Shown here one piece after another: positions 1 through 8,522 of a DNA stretch of 41,594 nucleotides (position 1 is the stretch's first letter; each line of letters opens with the position of its first letter). The stretch is taken from assembly GCA_021787935.1 (NCBI GenBank), contig JAJYLC010000009.1, positions 1 through 41,594 on the forward strand, in the 5' to 3' direction. Source of the stretch: Chloroflexota bacterium. Its GTDB lineage: Bacteria; Chloroflexota; Dehalococcoidia; SZUA-161. The position numbers were made by a program, and so were the translations under genes. The notes below the pieces were generated by a model that was not told the DNA's origin, ran no database searches, and was given only the letters and a program-made list of their open reading frames with translations.

Positions 1-186
1 AACCCTACAGATAGTTTGGTTATAGTATTAGAGCCCGACCAAATACAGGTGCCCTGAATTTTCTTTACAAGTTTCACCAGGCTTGGTAGAATTTTTACAC
101 CCTAAGTTTTTCGTGAAGTTCCGTCCTTTCAGCCATTAGATTAGTAACATCGATATGAATCAATACCGCTTTTTCGGAGGGCGATA

Positions 187-2145
187 GTGTTGAGATTGCA
201 GAAGCTTTTCGAGCCAACCAAAATCAGAAACATGACCCTGAAGAACCGCATAATTATGCCAGCAATGGATACAAACTTGGGCTCGCCGGACGGCTCAGTA
301 TCTCCAAAGATGCTAGGGTACTATGAAGAGAGAGCCAAAGGTGGTGCAAGCCTAATTATCGTGCAGACGACCTCCGTGGATTACCCTCGTGGGAAGACGA
401 CACCTTTTCAGATAAGCATTGACCATGATCGGTATCTTCCTGGTCTTTCACAATTAGCTCAGGCTATAAAGGGGAGCGGGGCTCGGGCCGCCATACAGCT
501 TGAGGACGGAGGCGGGGTCACTCACTCCTCAATTACAGGCCAGCAGCCAGTCGGACCTTCAGCATCAATGTCACCGCTTGGTGAACCGATTAGAGAGCTT
601 TCAACTACAGAAATAGCAGGACTTATAGAACGACATGCTCAAGCAGCAGCACGAGCGCAGAAAGCCGGATTTGACGCAGTAGAAATCCATGGAGGGCATG
701 AACACTTGCTGTCCCAGTTTTTGTCCCCTTACTACAACCACCGTAGTGACCAATACGGTGGTGGCCTGGAAAATCGGGCTAGATTCCTACTTGAAGTGCT
801 CCGCGCTTGTCGGTCACACTTAGGTTCAGATTACCCCCTTCTATGTCGAATAAATGGAGCCGAGTACGGTATCGATCCCAGTATTGATCTCGTTCAAACT
901 GTGCAGATCGCCCAATGGGTCGAAGAAGCTGGCGTTGATGCCATTGATGTCACAGGGCACGGCTACGGCGTTCGATTTACAGCTTTGTGTCCGGGTATGC
1001 CTGGACTCCATCTAGCTGGTGCTGCCGAGATTAAGAGGAGTGTGAAGACCCCTGTCATCGCAGTGGGTCGGATCTACCCGGAGTTAGGGGAGTGGGCTCT
1101 GCGTGAAGGTGTGGCAGATATAATTGCCATGGGCAGAGCCCTCATTGCCGATCCATACCTACCAAATAAAGTTGCAGAGGGAAGACTTGAAGACATCGTA
1201 CCTTGTATTGGCTGCTGGCAATGCCTTGAAGGTAGCATTCAATCTATAATCCAAGCTGTTGCCGAGCCCGGCAGCCCCACTGAAGGCAAGTTGACCTGTT
1301 CAGTCAACCCTGCTGCTGGAAGGGAACGTGAATACGTAATAAGCCCAGCCCCTATCTCAAAGCGCGTGGTGGTAGTCGGCGGTGGGCCTGCAGGGATGGA
1401 AGCAGCTCGGGTGGCTAGACTTAGAGGCCATGATGTGACGCTAATCGAGAGGGATTCCCATCTAGGGGGTCAGTTGAGAGCAGCTGCTGCGGCACCCCGT
1501 AAGGAATCGCTGTCCCTCCTAATAGACTATTTCCAGAGCCAGTTGGCTAAGTTAGGCGTTAGAGTAGAGCTGGGTAGAGAAGCTACCCTGGCTGAGCTCG
1601 TTACGGCTCAACCTGAGGAAGTAGTCTGGGCAGCAGGCGCAGCGCCGTCCGTACCCGACATTCCTGGCATAGACCGAGCCAAAGTTGTGTTTGCCACCGA
1701 CGTATTGACCGGTAAATCATTTGCCGGAGACACAGTCGTAATTATCGGCGCTGAGACTGTTGGCTGCGAAACTGCCAACTTCCTAGCTGATAAGGGCGTA
1801 AAAGTCACCTTAGTCTGCAGAAAGCCACAGGCGCTTACCAAGGTAGGCCCTATTGTCCAGATGGAACTCCTTGAGGACCTGGCGGGAAAGGGAGTGCAAA
1901 TAATTACCAGTGCAAAATACGAAGGATTCAATCGTGACGGGCTCACCATTAGGACAGAAGCGGGAGAGCTAAGAAATCTGGGGGCCGATACCTACGTGCT
2001 TGCCGCCGGTGCTCAACCAATCTCAAAGCTGATTCCCGCCCTTAGAAAGAAATTTAGACATGTTCATGCCATAGGTGATTGTCTGGAGCCCCGGCGCATC
2101 AGCGACGCCATAACCGATGGCTTTGAAATAGGGCGCAGCCTTTGA
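187..2145 (+). CDS. Old Yellow Enzyme-type NADH:flavin oxidoreductase / 2,4-dienoyl-CoA reductase family, Fe-S flavoprotein
   Basis: This 652-residue protein has the three-part layout of FadH, trimethylamine dehydrogenase and BaiCD/BaiH. An N-terminal FMN-binding TIM barrel (about residues 1-330) carries the EIHGGHEHLLSQFLSPYYN-type active-site stretch. A Fe-S cysteine cluster follows (C340, C343, C346, C371). The C-terminus has FAD/NAD(P) Rossmann segments (GGGPAGMEAARVARLRGH; IGAETVGCETANFLADKG). The family passes hydride from NAD(P)H through FAD, 4Fe-4S and FMN to an activated C=C bond; the substrate here is unknown. Family members usually have about 11-12 residues between the third and fourth Cys, whereas here there are 24. 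The start is GTG at 187, with GGAGGG five bases upstream; a TTG three bases later is the alternative. It is followed at short spacing by the Cys-rich gene and then the SDR, so it probably heads an operon for reduction of an unsaturated cyclic or acyl-CoA compound. Confidence 0.88.
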   Translation: MLRLQKLFEPTKIRNMTLKNRIIMPAMDTNLGSPDGSVSPKMLGYYEERAKGGASLIIVQTTSVDYPRGKTTPFQISIDHDRYLPGLSQLAQAIKGSGARAAIQLEDGGGVTHSSITGQQPVGPSASMSPLGEPIRELSTTEIAGLIERHAQAAARAQKAGFDAVEIHGGHEHLLSQFLSPYYNHRSDQYGGGLENRARFLLEVLRACRSHLGSDYPLLCRINGAEYGIDPSIDLVQTVQIAQWVEEAGVDAIDVTGHGYGVRFTALCPGMPGLHLAGAAEIKRSVKTPVIAVGRIYPELGEWALREGVADIIAMGRALIADPYLPNKVAEGRLEDIVPCIGCWQCLEGSIQSIIQAVAEPGSPTEGKLTCSVNPAAGREREYVISPAPISKRVVVVGGGPAGMEAARVARLRGHDVTLIERDSHLGGQLRAAAAAPRKESLSLLIDYFQSQLAKLGVRVELGREATLAELVTAQPEEVVWAAGAAPSVPDIPGIDRAKVVFATDVLTGKSFAGDTVVIIGAETVGCETANFLADKGVKVTLVCRKPQALTKVGPIVQMELLEDLAGKGVQIITSAKYEGFNRDGLTIRTEAGELRNLGADTYVLAAGAQPISKLIPALRKKFRHVHAIGDCLEPRRISDAITDGFEIGRSL

Positions 2146-2173
2146 AATTTATAAGCATTAACGGAGGGTTAAT

Positions 2174-2932
2174 ATGAAGACCAAACCATCACCGCTCCCC
2201 TATCCCAGCAGTAAGGAGGAAGAGTTCCGCTGGGGCTTTGATATTTACCAGCCGGAAGGCACCCCGCTGGCCTGGGTCACGGACTGGTCGTGCCCGAACC
2301 CCGGCTGGGGTGTGACTCCCGAAAGGGCCATGGAAATCCTAGCATTCCAGGTAGGCGAAGACCTATCGAAGATTCCGATTGACGAATGGCTGGCTGCGCT
2401 GTCCATGCTCACGAAGATGACCTACCAGATCTTTTATAATACTCTGCAAGCTAACCTCGGCGTGGAGAAAGCAGCGGAGATTGCCCGGAATATAGGCCTG
2501 CCCGGCGGGCAAATGCAATGGTCGGCTCTGCAGAGTAGATTCGGCTCTCCCGTGCCCCTGGAAAAGATAATCTGGTATCAGGACTTCTTCCATATTCTCT
2601 CCGGACCCACAATGAGGCCTCACTCCTGGTGCGACGGGAAAAAGGCGGTGGTCTCGCGCACCCAGTGCACCAATAAGCCTCCCGAGGGCATGGATGACAA
2701 CATACGTTACTGCCGGGCCTGCTGCGACGCCTCGCTCGAAGGCTACATGACCGCCGAGCCGGAGCTGCTTATGATAAGGGTTCCAACGGTGGGAGACACG
2801 GCGAAGGAACCTCGATGCATTCACCTCTTCACCTACGATAAGGAAGTAATAGAAAACCTCCCACAAAACCTTAAGCGAAGGATTCCACGGACTACCAGGA
2901 AAATGTTGGCAGACAAAGGTGTTCGACTGTGA
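2174..2932 (+). CDS. Cys-rich protein, possibly of the L-2-amino-thiazoline-4-carboxylate hydrolase family
   Basis: This is a 252-residue soluble protein with no signal peptide or membrane segment. Its C-terminal half has spaced cysteines (SWCDGKK, RTQC, YCRACCDASLEGY) and then a GDTAKEPRCIHLF segment. Together these resemble the C-terminal pattern of the L-2-amino-thiazoline-4-carboxylic acid hydrolase family (PF14196), which occurs in many anaerobes with no proven role. The N-terminal 100 residues are Trp- and Pro-rich (LAWVTDWSCPNPGWG) and match nothing I can name. The ATG is preceded by GGAGGG at good spacing, and the gene lies 28 bases after the OYE gene, so the two are likely co-transcribed. 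I am confident it is a gene but not of its function; a metal-binding enzyme or accessory factor of the adjacent reductase are the simplest ideas. Confidence 0.6.
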   Translation: MKTKPSPLPYPSSKEEEFRWGFDIYQPEGTPLAWVTDWSCPNPGWGVTPERAMEILAFQVGEDLSKIPIDEWLAALSMLTKMTYQIFYNTLQANLGVEKAAEIARNIGLPGGQMQWSALQSRFGSPVPLEKIIWYQDFFHILSGPTMRPHSWCDGKKAVVSRTQCTNKPPEGMDDNIRYCRACCDASLEGYMTAEPELLMIRVPTVGDTAKEPRCIHLFTYDKEVIENLPQNLKRRIPRTTRKMLADKGVRL

Positions 2933-3000
2933 CCGACAAGCGCTCATTCAAGATAGCTATACGACGGACTGGATGATAGATTAACGATGGAGGCCATGAA

Positions 3001-3807
3001 ATGACCACCCAGAGTATTGGGCAGATTTTCGACTTCACAGGTAAAGTGGCAGTAGTTACCGGCGGTGCCATGGGCATCGGTGAAGCCATCGTTTTGCGTC
3101 TCGCCGAAGCTGGTGCCAGCGTGATGATCGCCGACATTGACGCTGAGGCCGCGCGCCAGACAGCAGCAAGAATCAGCGCAGGGAGCAGCAAAGTGAAAGC
3201 TATTCGTGCTGACGTTTCTAGCCCCGCCGATGCCATAAAGGTGGCCCGTGCGACAGTTAAGGCCTTTGGCTCTCTCGATATCATAGTTAACAACGCCGGA
3301 GTCTATCCCTCATCGCCAGCTGTAGAGACTAGCGAAGAGATGTGGAACAGAATACTCAGCATAAACCTCAGCGGGGTGTTCTTCTATTCCCAGGCAGCTG
3401 CCAGAGAGATGATCAAATCCAAGCGTGGTGGTAAGATTATAAACCTAGCCGCTGTAGCTGCCCAGCATCCTATGATGGTGGACCAAGCGCACTACAGCGC
3501 CTCCAAGGGCGGAGTGGTATCGCTGACCAAAGCGCTGGCGCTGGAATTAGCCCCTCATAACATCTTTGTTAATGCGGTTGCTCCGGGCGCAATCATGACT
3601 CCAGGCGGAATAGCCCAAGCTGCTGCTCTTGAGGCCAAAGGCGAATCACTCGAAGAACACACCATGAGATTCTTGGCGCGTCTGCCCCTGGGCCGGGTGG
3701 GCGAGCCTGACGATGTAGCAAAGGTGGTGCTCTTTCTTGCCAGCGCAGCTTCCGATTATATTACAGGCACTGTAGTTACAGTGGATGGAGGATACCTCCT
3801 ATCGTAG
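3001..3807 (+). CDS. Short-chain dehydrogenase/reductase (FabG/BaiA-like)
   Basis: A classical SDR of 268 residues. It has the cofactor loop TGGAMGIGEA near residues 20-29, a DI acidic pair after beta-2 that favours NAD(H), NNAG near residue 98, and the catalytic Tyr165/Lys169 in HYSASKGG. The C-terminal DGGYLLS is typical. The reaction is interconversion of a secondary alcohol and a ketone; the substrate cannot be read from sequence. In the bile-acid bai operons, OYE reductases, an SDR, a class III CoA-transferase and an MFS carrier occur together, and this window has the same kinds of enzyme. The ATG follows a GGAGG at 2989-2993. The gene ends nine bases from the stop of the convergent CoA-transferase gene. 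Confidence 0.92.
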   Translation: MTTQSIGQIFDFTGKVAVVTGGAMGIGEAIVLRLAEAGASVMIADIDAEAARQTAARISAGSSKVKAIRADVSSPADAIKVARATVKAFGSLDIIVNNAGVYPSSPAVETSEEMWNRILSINLSGVFFYSQAAAREMIKSKRGGKIINLAAVAAQHPMMVDQAHYSASKGGVVSLTKALALELAPHNIFVNAVAPGAIMTPGGIAQAAALEAKGESLEEHTMRFLARLPLGRVGEPDDVAKVVLFLASAASDYITGTVVTVDGGYLLS

Positions 3808-3816
3808 TTCGGCGAT

Positions 3817-5349
3817 CTACGGCCAGAACTGTTTTCGGGCTTCTTTTCTCAGCTCGGCCCGGAAATCGGGGTGAGCGATAGCGATTAGCTCCTCAGCTCT
3901 CTCTCTGTGGCTTTTCCCGGCTAGGCTAGCTATGCCATACTCCGTGACCACGTAATCAGCGAATTGACGCGGTATAGTTACCAGGGAACCCTCAGCCAGA
4001 TGGGAGACAATAGTAGAACTGCCGCCAAAGGCGAGAGAGCGCAACACGCTGATGGCCCGGCCGCCCTTCGCCATAAAAGTGCCTAAATGGAAATCAAGCT
4101 GTCCTCCTGGCCCGTTAATCATTCGCGGGCCGAACTGCGTCTCACACGTTATCTGCCCCGTTAAGTCAACCTGAAGCACACTGTTAATAGAAACCATATT
4201 CTCATTCTGTGCTATGACTGTAGGGTTGTGCACGTATTCAACATCGTACATCTCGATGAGGGGGTTATTGCTCATCCATTTATAGCCTTCCCAACCGGCC
4301 CCGTCCAGGGCTGCATAAACAGCTTTCCCGCGATGCAGGGTCTTTCTCTTGCCGGTGAATACGCCTTTCTTTATCAGTTCAGGCTGCCCCCAGGCCGACA
4401 TCTCTGAGTGAATCCCCAGGTCTTCGTAGCCATCGAAGAGGCCCACCTTGGGCAGCCACGTGCTGGGACGGCCAGCGCCGATCTCAATACAGTCTCCATT
4501 CTTGATAATCTCTCTGACATATCCGGCTATTGTCTTTGCCTCAGGATACGGCTCATCCAGACCCAAGGAGCCGGAGAAGAAGTCAGGGCTCAACAAATCG
4601 ATGAGTGGGCCCATAAGATTGTATGCACGCGCTGCGAATTCAGGTTCGTGTTTATTTGCCTTTGTAAGAGCCTCTATCCACTTTTGCTGCTTTTCTTTGT
4701 CCTTGACCGTTTGGATGATAAAATCTTTGATTTCCTTATTGCTCACCCGAGCGGTTGGCGCCTCGACAAAGTAGTCTATCTCCGATACATGAATTCGATT
4801 ATTCCCATAGTAAGGATACACCATGTTGCTATCTACTTCGGCGATAACGATTTTGGCCCGTTCGGCATAGCTTTTCCTGTTCCATAGATGCGGCCCGAAA
4901 CTGCAGAAGCCATGCTCATCCGGAGGAGAGACTGGCGTTATGCAGACGTCGATACCTCTCCTCTTCGGTCTTCTCTCCTCGTCACAGTACTTCATCCTGA
5001 GGGACATGAGAGACGGAATAAAGGAGATTACCTTCGCATCGTGTGCAGGACGACCCAGCCCTCCCAGGTAATGTATAGCGCCAACAGAGAAATTCTCCTG
5101 CCAGCCAAGTTGAAGCCACCCGGGGTCGATGGAGGGAGCGTTGATCTCAACATATACATCTCTCAGTTCCTCCTTGCGCCTGCCCAGAGCCAGAGGCACT
5201 TCTGTTGGATGTGGTGCAAAAGGCAAAACAACAAGGTCTCCTGACTTTACCGCCTTAGCAGCCTCGTCAGCAGACACTAGCTTTCTCTTGTAGTCTTCTT
5301 TCCAGTCCTTTCGATACTGCAGATACTCAGTAATATGTTCGAAGCTCAT
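3817..5349 (-). CDS. Acetyl-CoA hydrolase/transferase-family CoA-transferase (4-hydroxybutyrate CoA-transferase-like)
   Basis: This 510-residue protein belongs to the acetyl-CoA hydrolase/transferase family, whose members (4-hydroxybutyrate or butyryl-CoA:acetate CoA-transferases) swap CoA through a glutamyl-CoA thioester. Supporting motifs are KSGDLVVLPF near the N-terminus, CIEIGAGRPS, the GIHSEM box with the probable catalytic Glu at residue 316, and NGPGGQLDF plus GGRAISVL in the C-terminal half. It is longer than the usual 430-450 residues, with extra sequence before the GIHSEM box. I chose the ATG at 5349, which follows GGGGGT, over a TTG four codons upstream. It is the last gene of the leftward operon and lies 41 bases after the nitronate monooxygenase-like gene, so it probably activates, or recovers CoA from, the product of that pathway. 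Confidence 0.88.
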   Translation of the reverse strand: MSFEHITEYLQYRKDWKEDYKRKLVSADEAAKAVKSGDLVVLPFAPHPTEVPLALGRRKEELRDVYVEINAPSIDPGWLQLGWQENFSVGAIHYLGGLGRPAHDAKVISFIPSLMSLRMKYCDEERRPKRRGIDVCITPVSPPDEHGFCSFGPHLWNRKSYAERAKIVIAEVDSNMVYPYYGNNRIHVSEIDYFVEAPTARVSNKEIKDFIIQTVKDKEKQQKWIEALTKANKHEPEFAARAYNLMGPLIDLLSPDFFSGSLGLDEPYPEAKTIAGYVREIIKNGDCIEIGAGRPSTWLPKVGLFDGYEDLGIHSEMSAWGQPELIKKGVFTGKRKTLHRGKAVYAALDGAGWEGYKWMSNNPLIEMYDVEYVHNPTVIAQNENMVSINSVLQVDLTGQITCETQFGPRMINGPGGQLDFHLGTFMAKGGRAISVLRSLAFGGSSTIVSHLAEGSLVTIPRQFADYVVTEYGIASLAGKSHRERAEELIAIAHPDFRAELRKEARKQFWP

Positions 5350-5390
5350 CGTTACCCCCAATTAGGTATTTAACCCCCGGGAAGACTCAT

Positions 5391-6587
5391 TTAATCTTCT
5401 GCCACGACCTCAGCAGGAATCCTATGTCTCAGTATTTCTATTGCCCCATCCACCATCTCATCGATAATCTGTTTGGCGGTTTTTCTTTCCTTGAGCATCC
5501 CTGCTATCTGGCCTCCGAAACCGCTTATGTAGTCGCGCATTTTCGCTTTCCTCAAGCCCAAAGCAACCTCACTTATGAGCAGACTTTGGAGAGGCATAGG
5601 AAGTGTCTTTCCCTCTCCTTTCTCCCATGTTTCGATAAGCCTGTTATTGATCAAGCGTGCTGTCTTGCCCGTATATATTCTGGTCACACGCGTATCTTCC
5701 TCCGTAGCCGCTATTATCTTATCCTTCCAGTTATCGATCTCCCATTGCTCCAAACCATACGGGTCGACTCCTACATTGAAAATCCAATCTATGGGAGAAT
5801 CGATGCAGGCCTCGTGGGCAAGAAGAAAAACGGTGCCCGCCCAGACTCCACAGGCGCCCAGTGCCAGGGAAGCAACAAGGCCTCTGCCATCGCCAACTCC
5901 CCCAGCGGCTACCACAGGCAGAGGTCTAACAGCATCTACTACTTGAGGGATTAGTGGAAGCGTGCCTATGCGACCCGTATGCCCTCCGGATTCATATCCC
6001 TGAGCCACAATGACATCCACCCCAGCCTCAGCCAGGCGGCAAGCGTTTCTAACATTGCCCACCAGTCCGATGACTTTCACGCCCTTAGCATGTGCTTGAG
6101 GTACTGCATATTCTGGATTGCCCAGCCCCGTTGCCAGGATCGGGACTCTTTCCTCCACTACCACATCAATCAATTTCTTCGCACCTGAAAGCAATTCAGA
6201 CTCCACCTCAATGGGTGGAATTTCCACATCGGGTATGCCAATCTCGCTCTTAAGGTTATCGACGAAGGCTAATTGCTCCGCAGGCAGGAAGGCCCTCAGA
6301 TCAGAAAGAGAGAACTTACCTGATATTGGCGGAAGGTCTAGATGCGGAATCAAGAGGTCAACGCCGAAAGGTTTGTTGGTGAGCTTCCTGGTCTTCTTAA
6401 TCCAATCATGCAATTGGATAGGATTTAGTCCGGCTGCACCTAAGACGCCTAATCCGCCCGCATTTGACACCGCTGCGACAAGGGTAGGCCCGCAGACGCC
6501 CCCCATACCGGCCAGGATGATGGGATACTTAATACCCAATAAATCACACAATCGAGTACGAAGAGTCTTTGACTTCTTATGGCTCAT
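5391..6587 (-). CDS. Nitronate monooxygenase / FabK-like FMN enzyme
   Basis: A 398-residue TIM-barrel flavoprotein of the 2-nitropropane dioxygenase/FabK superfamily. The N-terminus has KYPIILAGMGGVCGPTLVAA and GGLGVLGAAGL, and the central part has the phosphate-binding VAQGYESGGHTG and VVAAGGVGDGRGL segments that hold FMN. Family members either oxidise nitronates or reduce enoyl-ACP/CoA. In an apparently anaerobic genome an enoyl-thioester reductase or dehydrogenase role is more likely than a monooxygenase, but this is inference. It has a C-terminal extension of about 100 residues after the barrel. The ATG at 6587 has only a weak GGGAAC upstream. It is the third gene of the leftward operon, between the NIPSNAP-like pair and the CoA-transferase. 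Confidence 0.85.
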   Translation of the reverse strand: MSHKKSKTLRTRLCDLLGIKYPIILAGMGGVCGPTLVAAVSNAGGLGVLGAAGLNPIQLHDWIKKTRKLTNKPFGVDLLIPHLDLPPISGKFSLSDLRAFLPAEQLAFVDNLKSEIGIPDVEIPPIEVESELLSGAKKLIDVVVEERVPILATGLGNPEYAVPQAHAKGVKVIGLVGNVRNACRLAEAGVDVIVAQGYESGGHTGRIGTLPLIPQVVDAVRPLPVVAAGGVGDGRGLVASLALGACGVWAGTVFLLAHEACIDSPIDWIFNVGVDPYGLEQWEIDNWKDKIIAATEEDTRVTRIYTGKTARLINNRLIETWEKGEGKTLPMPLQSLLISEVALGLRKAKMRDYISGFGGQIAGMLKERKTAKQIIDEMVDGAIEILRHRIPAEVVAED

Positions 6588-6647
6588 TAGCTGTTCCCAA
6601 TAGCCTGCGAGACCCGACTCAGTCTTGCCATTCTCTGGTGGCTATCC

Positions 6648-7367
6648 TTACCCCGCTTTCATCAGGTCTAAGGCTTGAATATATTCATCCATGGCACGCA
6701 GCGGGGAGAAGTCAACCACTCCGAACAACAGCCTGCACTGCCGCTGAGTGCGCCAGGCTCCTACCTTAGCCTCCCATTGCTTAAGAGCCGGATCCTTCTG
6801 TGCAGCCTGACGGATAGCGCCGTATTCCGTGTTCGAGTTGCCTGTCGTCCAGATTTCAATAACCTCATTGCTATCCGCCTGCCCTGCCACTGTCCTGTAA
6901 CAGCCTACCAGGTTCCTGCCCCATCTTTTGGCCATAGGTATCATTTCCTTCTCTACGGAGCTGATATATTCGCTCACTTTGTCCGGTAGCAACCTGGACT
7001 GAGAGAAGAGATATATGGTAGCCCTGTACTTATCATCGCGCTTGATCTTTGCCAGGTTGGGCGAGAACGGGGTGGGCTCAAGAATTCGTCTCACCCAGTC
7101 AGTCCGATACTGTACAGATTCCAGCTTCCAATTCTCCATCCAAAAATCCTTCTCATGGAGCTCCTGTATCCGGTCCAAAGTAGCCCAATCGTCGAGCTCC
7201 CAGAGAGCAAAATGTTCGTTATAACGAATTCCAATCACAAATAGCCCGACCAATCGCATACCTTTCTTCTCCACATCAGGCATGTAGTCGGTCTTTATTA
7301 TCCCGTGTAACTCCCCTCCAAAACCTCCGTGGGGGATAATGGTCAGATTTTCCGCAAGATAAAGCAT
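6648..7367 (-). CDS. NIPSNAP-like tandem ferredoxin-fold protein (second of a pair)
   Basis: A 239-residue protein with two NIPSNAP/dimeric alpha-beta-barrel-like halves. The second half (about residues 115-185) has the LLPDKVSEYISSVEKEMIPM, RNLVGCYRTVAG and SNEVIEIW series expected of the fold. The first half repeats it in degenerate form (YMPDVEKKGMRLVGLFV; YNEHFALWEL). Such domains often form small barrels that bind or convert hydrophobic ligands, but no reaction is proven for this group. It is related to the gene just upstream; both share a FSPxxAxIK linker between the halves. The start is ATG at 7367, because GAGGAGG lies five bases before it; an in-frame codon 24 residues upstream has no ribosome-binding site. 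It belongs to the leftward operon. Confidence 0.7.
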   Translation of the reverse strand: MLYLAENLTIIPHGGFGGELHGIIKTDYMPDVEKKGMRLVGLFVIGIRYNEHFALWELDDWATLDRIQELHEKDFWMENWKLESVQYRTDWVRRILEPTPFSPNLAKIKRDDKYRATIYLFSQSRLLPDKVSEYISSVEKEMIPMAKRWGRNLVGCYRTVAGQADSNEVIEIWTTGNSNTEYGAIRQAAQKDPALKQWEAKVGAWRTQRQCRLLFGVVDFSPLRAMDEYIQALDLMKAG

Positions 7368-7420
7368 TGAATCCTCCTCATTGATCCCGGAGCTTAAAAC
7401 TGTACCCCGTATCTTAGCAT

Positions 7421-8095
7421 CTATTTCAGAAGCGACCACTCCGCCGGAACCCAGAATGTGTAGCTACACTCCGTACGCAACGACACTGCCTTTTCCGTCC
7501 ACCTTTGAAAGGAACGGTCTCTGGCCCGCTCTTCGAGTATCTTGCCCCAGTGAGCCCAGTTCTTCAACGACCAGAAGCTCCGGATCTCATTAGGTTCGCC
7601 GCAGCCGGAGAACCAGCGGTAGCAGCCTGCCAGCTTCATGCCGCGTTTCTCTTCCATGGGCACCAATTCCTTTTCCATCGCCTCTAGATACTCATCTACT
7701 TTACCCGGCAATACCCTGGTAAGCTCCCAGTAATAAATTGAGTTCCCTACGAAATCACCCTTCTTCTGGCGCTCTTTTATTGTTGCCACAGTCGGGGAGA
7801 AAGAAACGCCCTCGACCCACTGGCTATGCCAGTTTTCGCGGTACTTCTCCGCCAGCCTCTGCCATGCCATTCCCTCCCTGTCAGTCAGAGCGTATGCGCC
7901 ACAGGTATCGATACCCTCTACACCTGCGAGGTATTCCCATACAAATATAGCTTCATTATAATGGCCGAAACTTTTGAAAGCGCCCGCTACGGACACATAC
8001 TTGGTCCACCCGGGCACACAGTACCTGCCGACTGCCCACACATATTCATCAACCATCCCCGGCTTGACAATAATAGGCTCGTGTAGGTAAATCAT
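7421..8095 (-). CDS. NIPSNAP-like tandem ferredoxin-fold protein (first of a pair)
   Basis: A 224-residue protein whose C-terminal half is a good NIPSNAP match: YYWELTRVLPGKVDEYLEAM, PMEEKRGMKLAGCYRWF and PNEIRSFWSLKNWAHW. The N-terminal half repeats the pattern (VKPGMVDEYVWAVGRY; YNEAIFVWEYL), so one chain carries two domains. It is paralogous to the next gene, which suggests the two form a hetero-oligomer; this is inference. I chose ATG 8095 because AAGGAGG lies nine bases upstream; the ATG three codons earlier directly abuts that AAGGAGG. It is the first gene of the leftward operon, and the promoter should lie in the 8.1-8.5 kb gap that separates it from the divergent histidine kinase. Confidence 0.7.
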   Translation of the reverse strand: MIYLHEPIIVKPGMVDEYVWAVGRYCVPGWTKYVSVAGAFKSFGHYNEAIFVWEYLAGVEGIDTCGAYALTDREGMAWQRLAEKYRENWHSQWVEGVSFSPTVATIKERQKKGDFVGNSIYYWELTRVLPGKVDEYLEAMEKELVPMEEKRGMKLAGCYRWFSGCGEPNEIRSFWSLKNWAHWGKILEERARDRSFQRWTEKAVSLRTECSYTFWVPAEWSLLK

Positions 8096-8522
8096 GGCTC
8101 CCATCCTCCTTTGCTACGGGGTAATCCTCAATACATCAGCCTTCGTATCTCGTAATATTCAGGACAAACTCAGCGTCTTTTCAAAAATTTCACCTCCTTA
8201 CCTGTCGCCCTGGAATTGTGGTGAAAAACGAATGAGATAGTCGACTGATAAGAAAACTATCTCACGAAATGTACTTAGCCGAAATAGCGTTCTCCCATCA
8301 AGTAAGAGGACGGAAAATAGAGGGGCAAATTTACAATCTTTTATGGGAAGTACGTATTGCCCTGACTTATAACACTAACTGCTGGTGATGTCAAGGAAAG
8401 TTTGGCAAAACTGTTTACATACTGTAGGTGGAGATTCACAATTCTTCCAGGATAACCATCAGTCCGTCTTTAAGCATTCTCGCAAACCGTAATCTTTACA
8501 CCCCCTATATAACTGTGATACC
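8096..8522. other. Divergent intergenic region between the NIPSNAP operon and the histidine kinase
   Basis: About 430 bases without a credible gene. It must hold the promoters of the leftward operon and probably of the rightward kinase, but I found no convincing -35/-10 pair. It contains the inverted repeat listed separately. At 8191-8200, read on the minus strand, is TAAGGAGGTG, a near-perfect anti-16S complement followed only by a very short frame, so it may be a relic or a tiny leader peptide. Confidence 0.6.
8233..8264. promoter_or_regulatory. 9-bp inverted repeat, possible operator
   Basis: TGAGATAGT (8233-8241) and ACTATCTCA (8256-8264) are exact inverted copies separated by 14 bases. 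No T-tract follows on either strand, so a terminator is unlikely. The site sits in the gap between two divergent transcription units, which fits a repressor or activator binding site. No regulator gene other than the kinase lies nearby. Confidence 0.4.

Noticed and set aside
1-186. End of a gene on the minus strand before the OYE gene
   Set aside because: A short frame reads back to the window edge region but begins inside the OYE start and has no start codon or recognisable protein. I treat the stretch as upstream DNA with a Shine-Dalgarno for 187.
8191-8200. Minus-strand TAAGGAGGTG as a ribosome-binding site of a hidden gene
   Set aside because: The frames that follow end within a few codons, so no real gene can be supported; it is recorded only as a curiosity of the gap.
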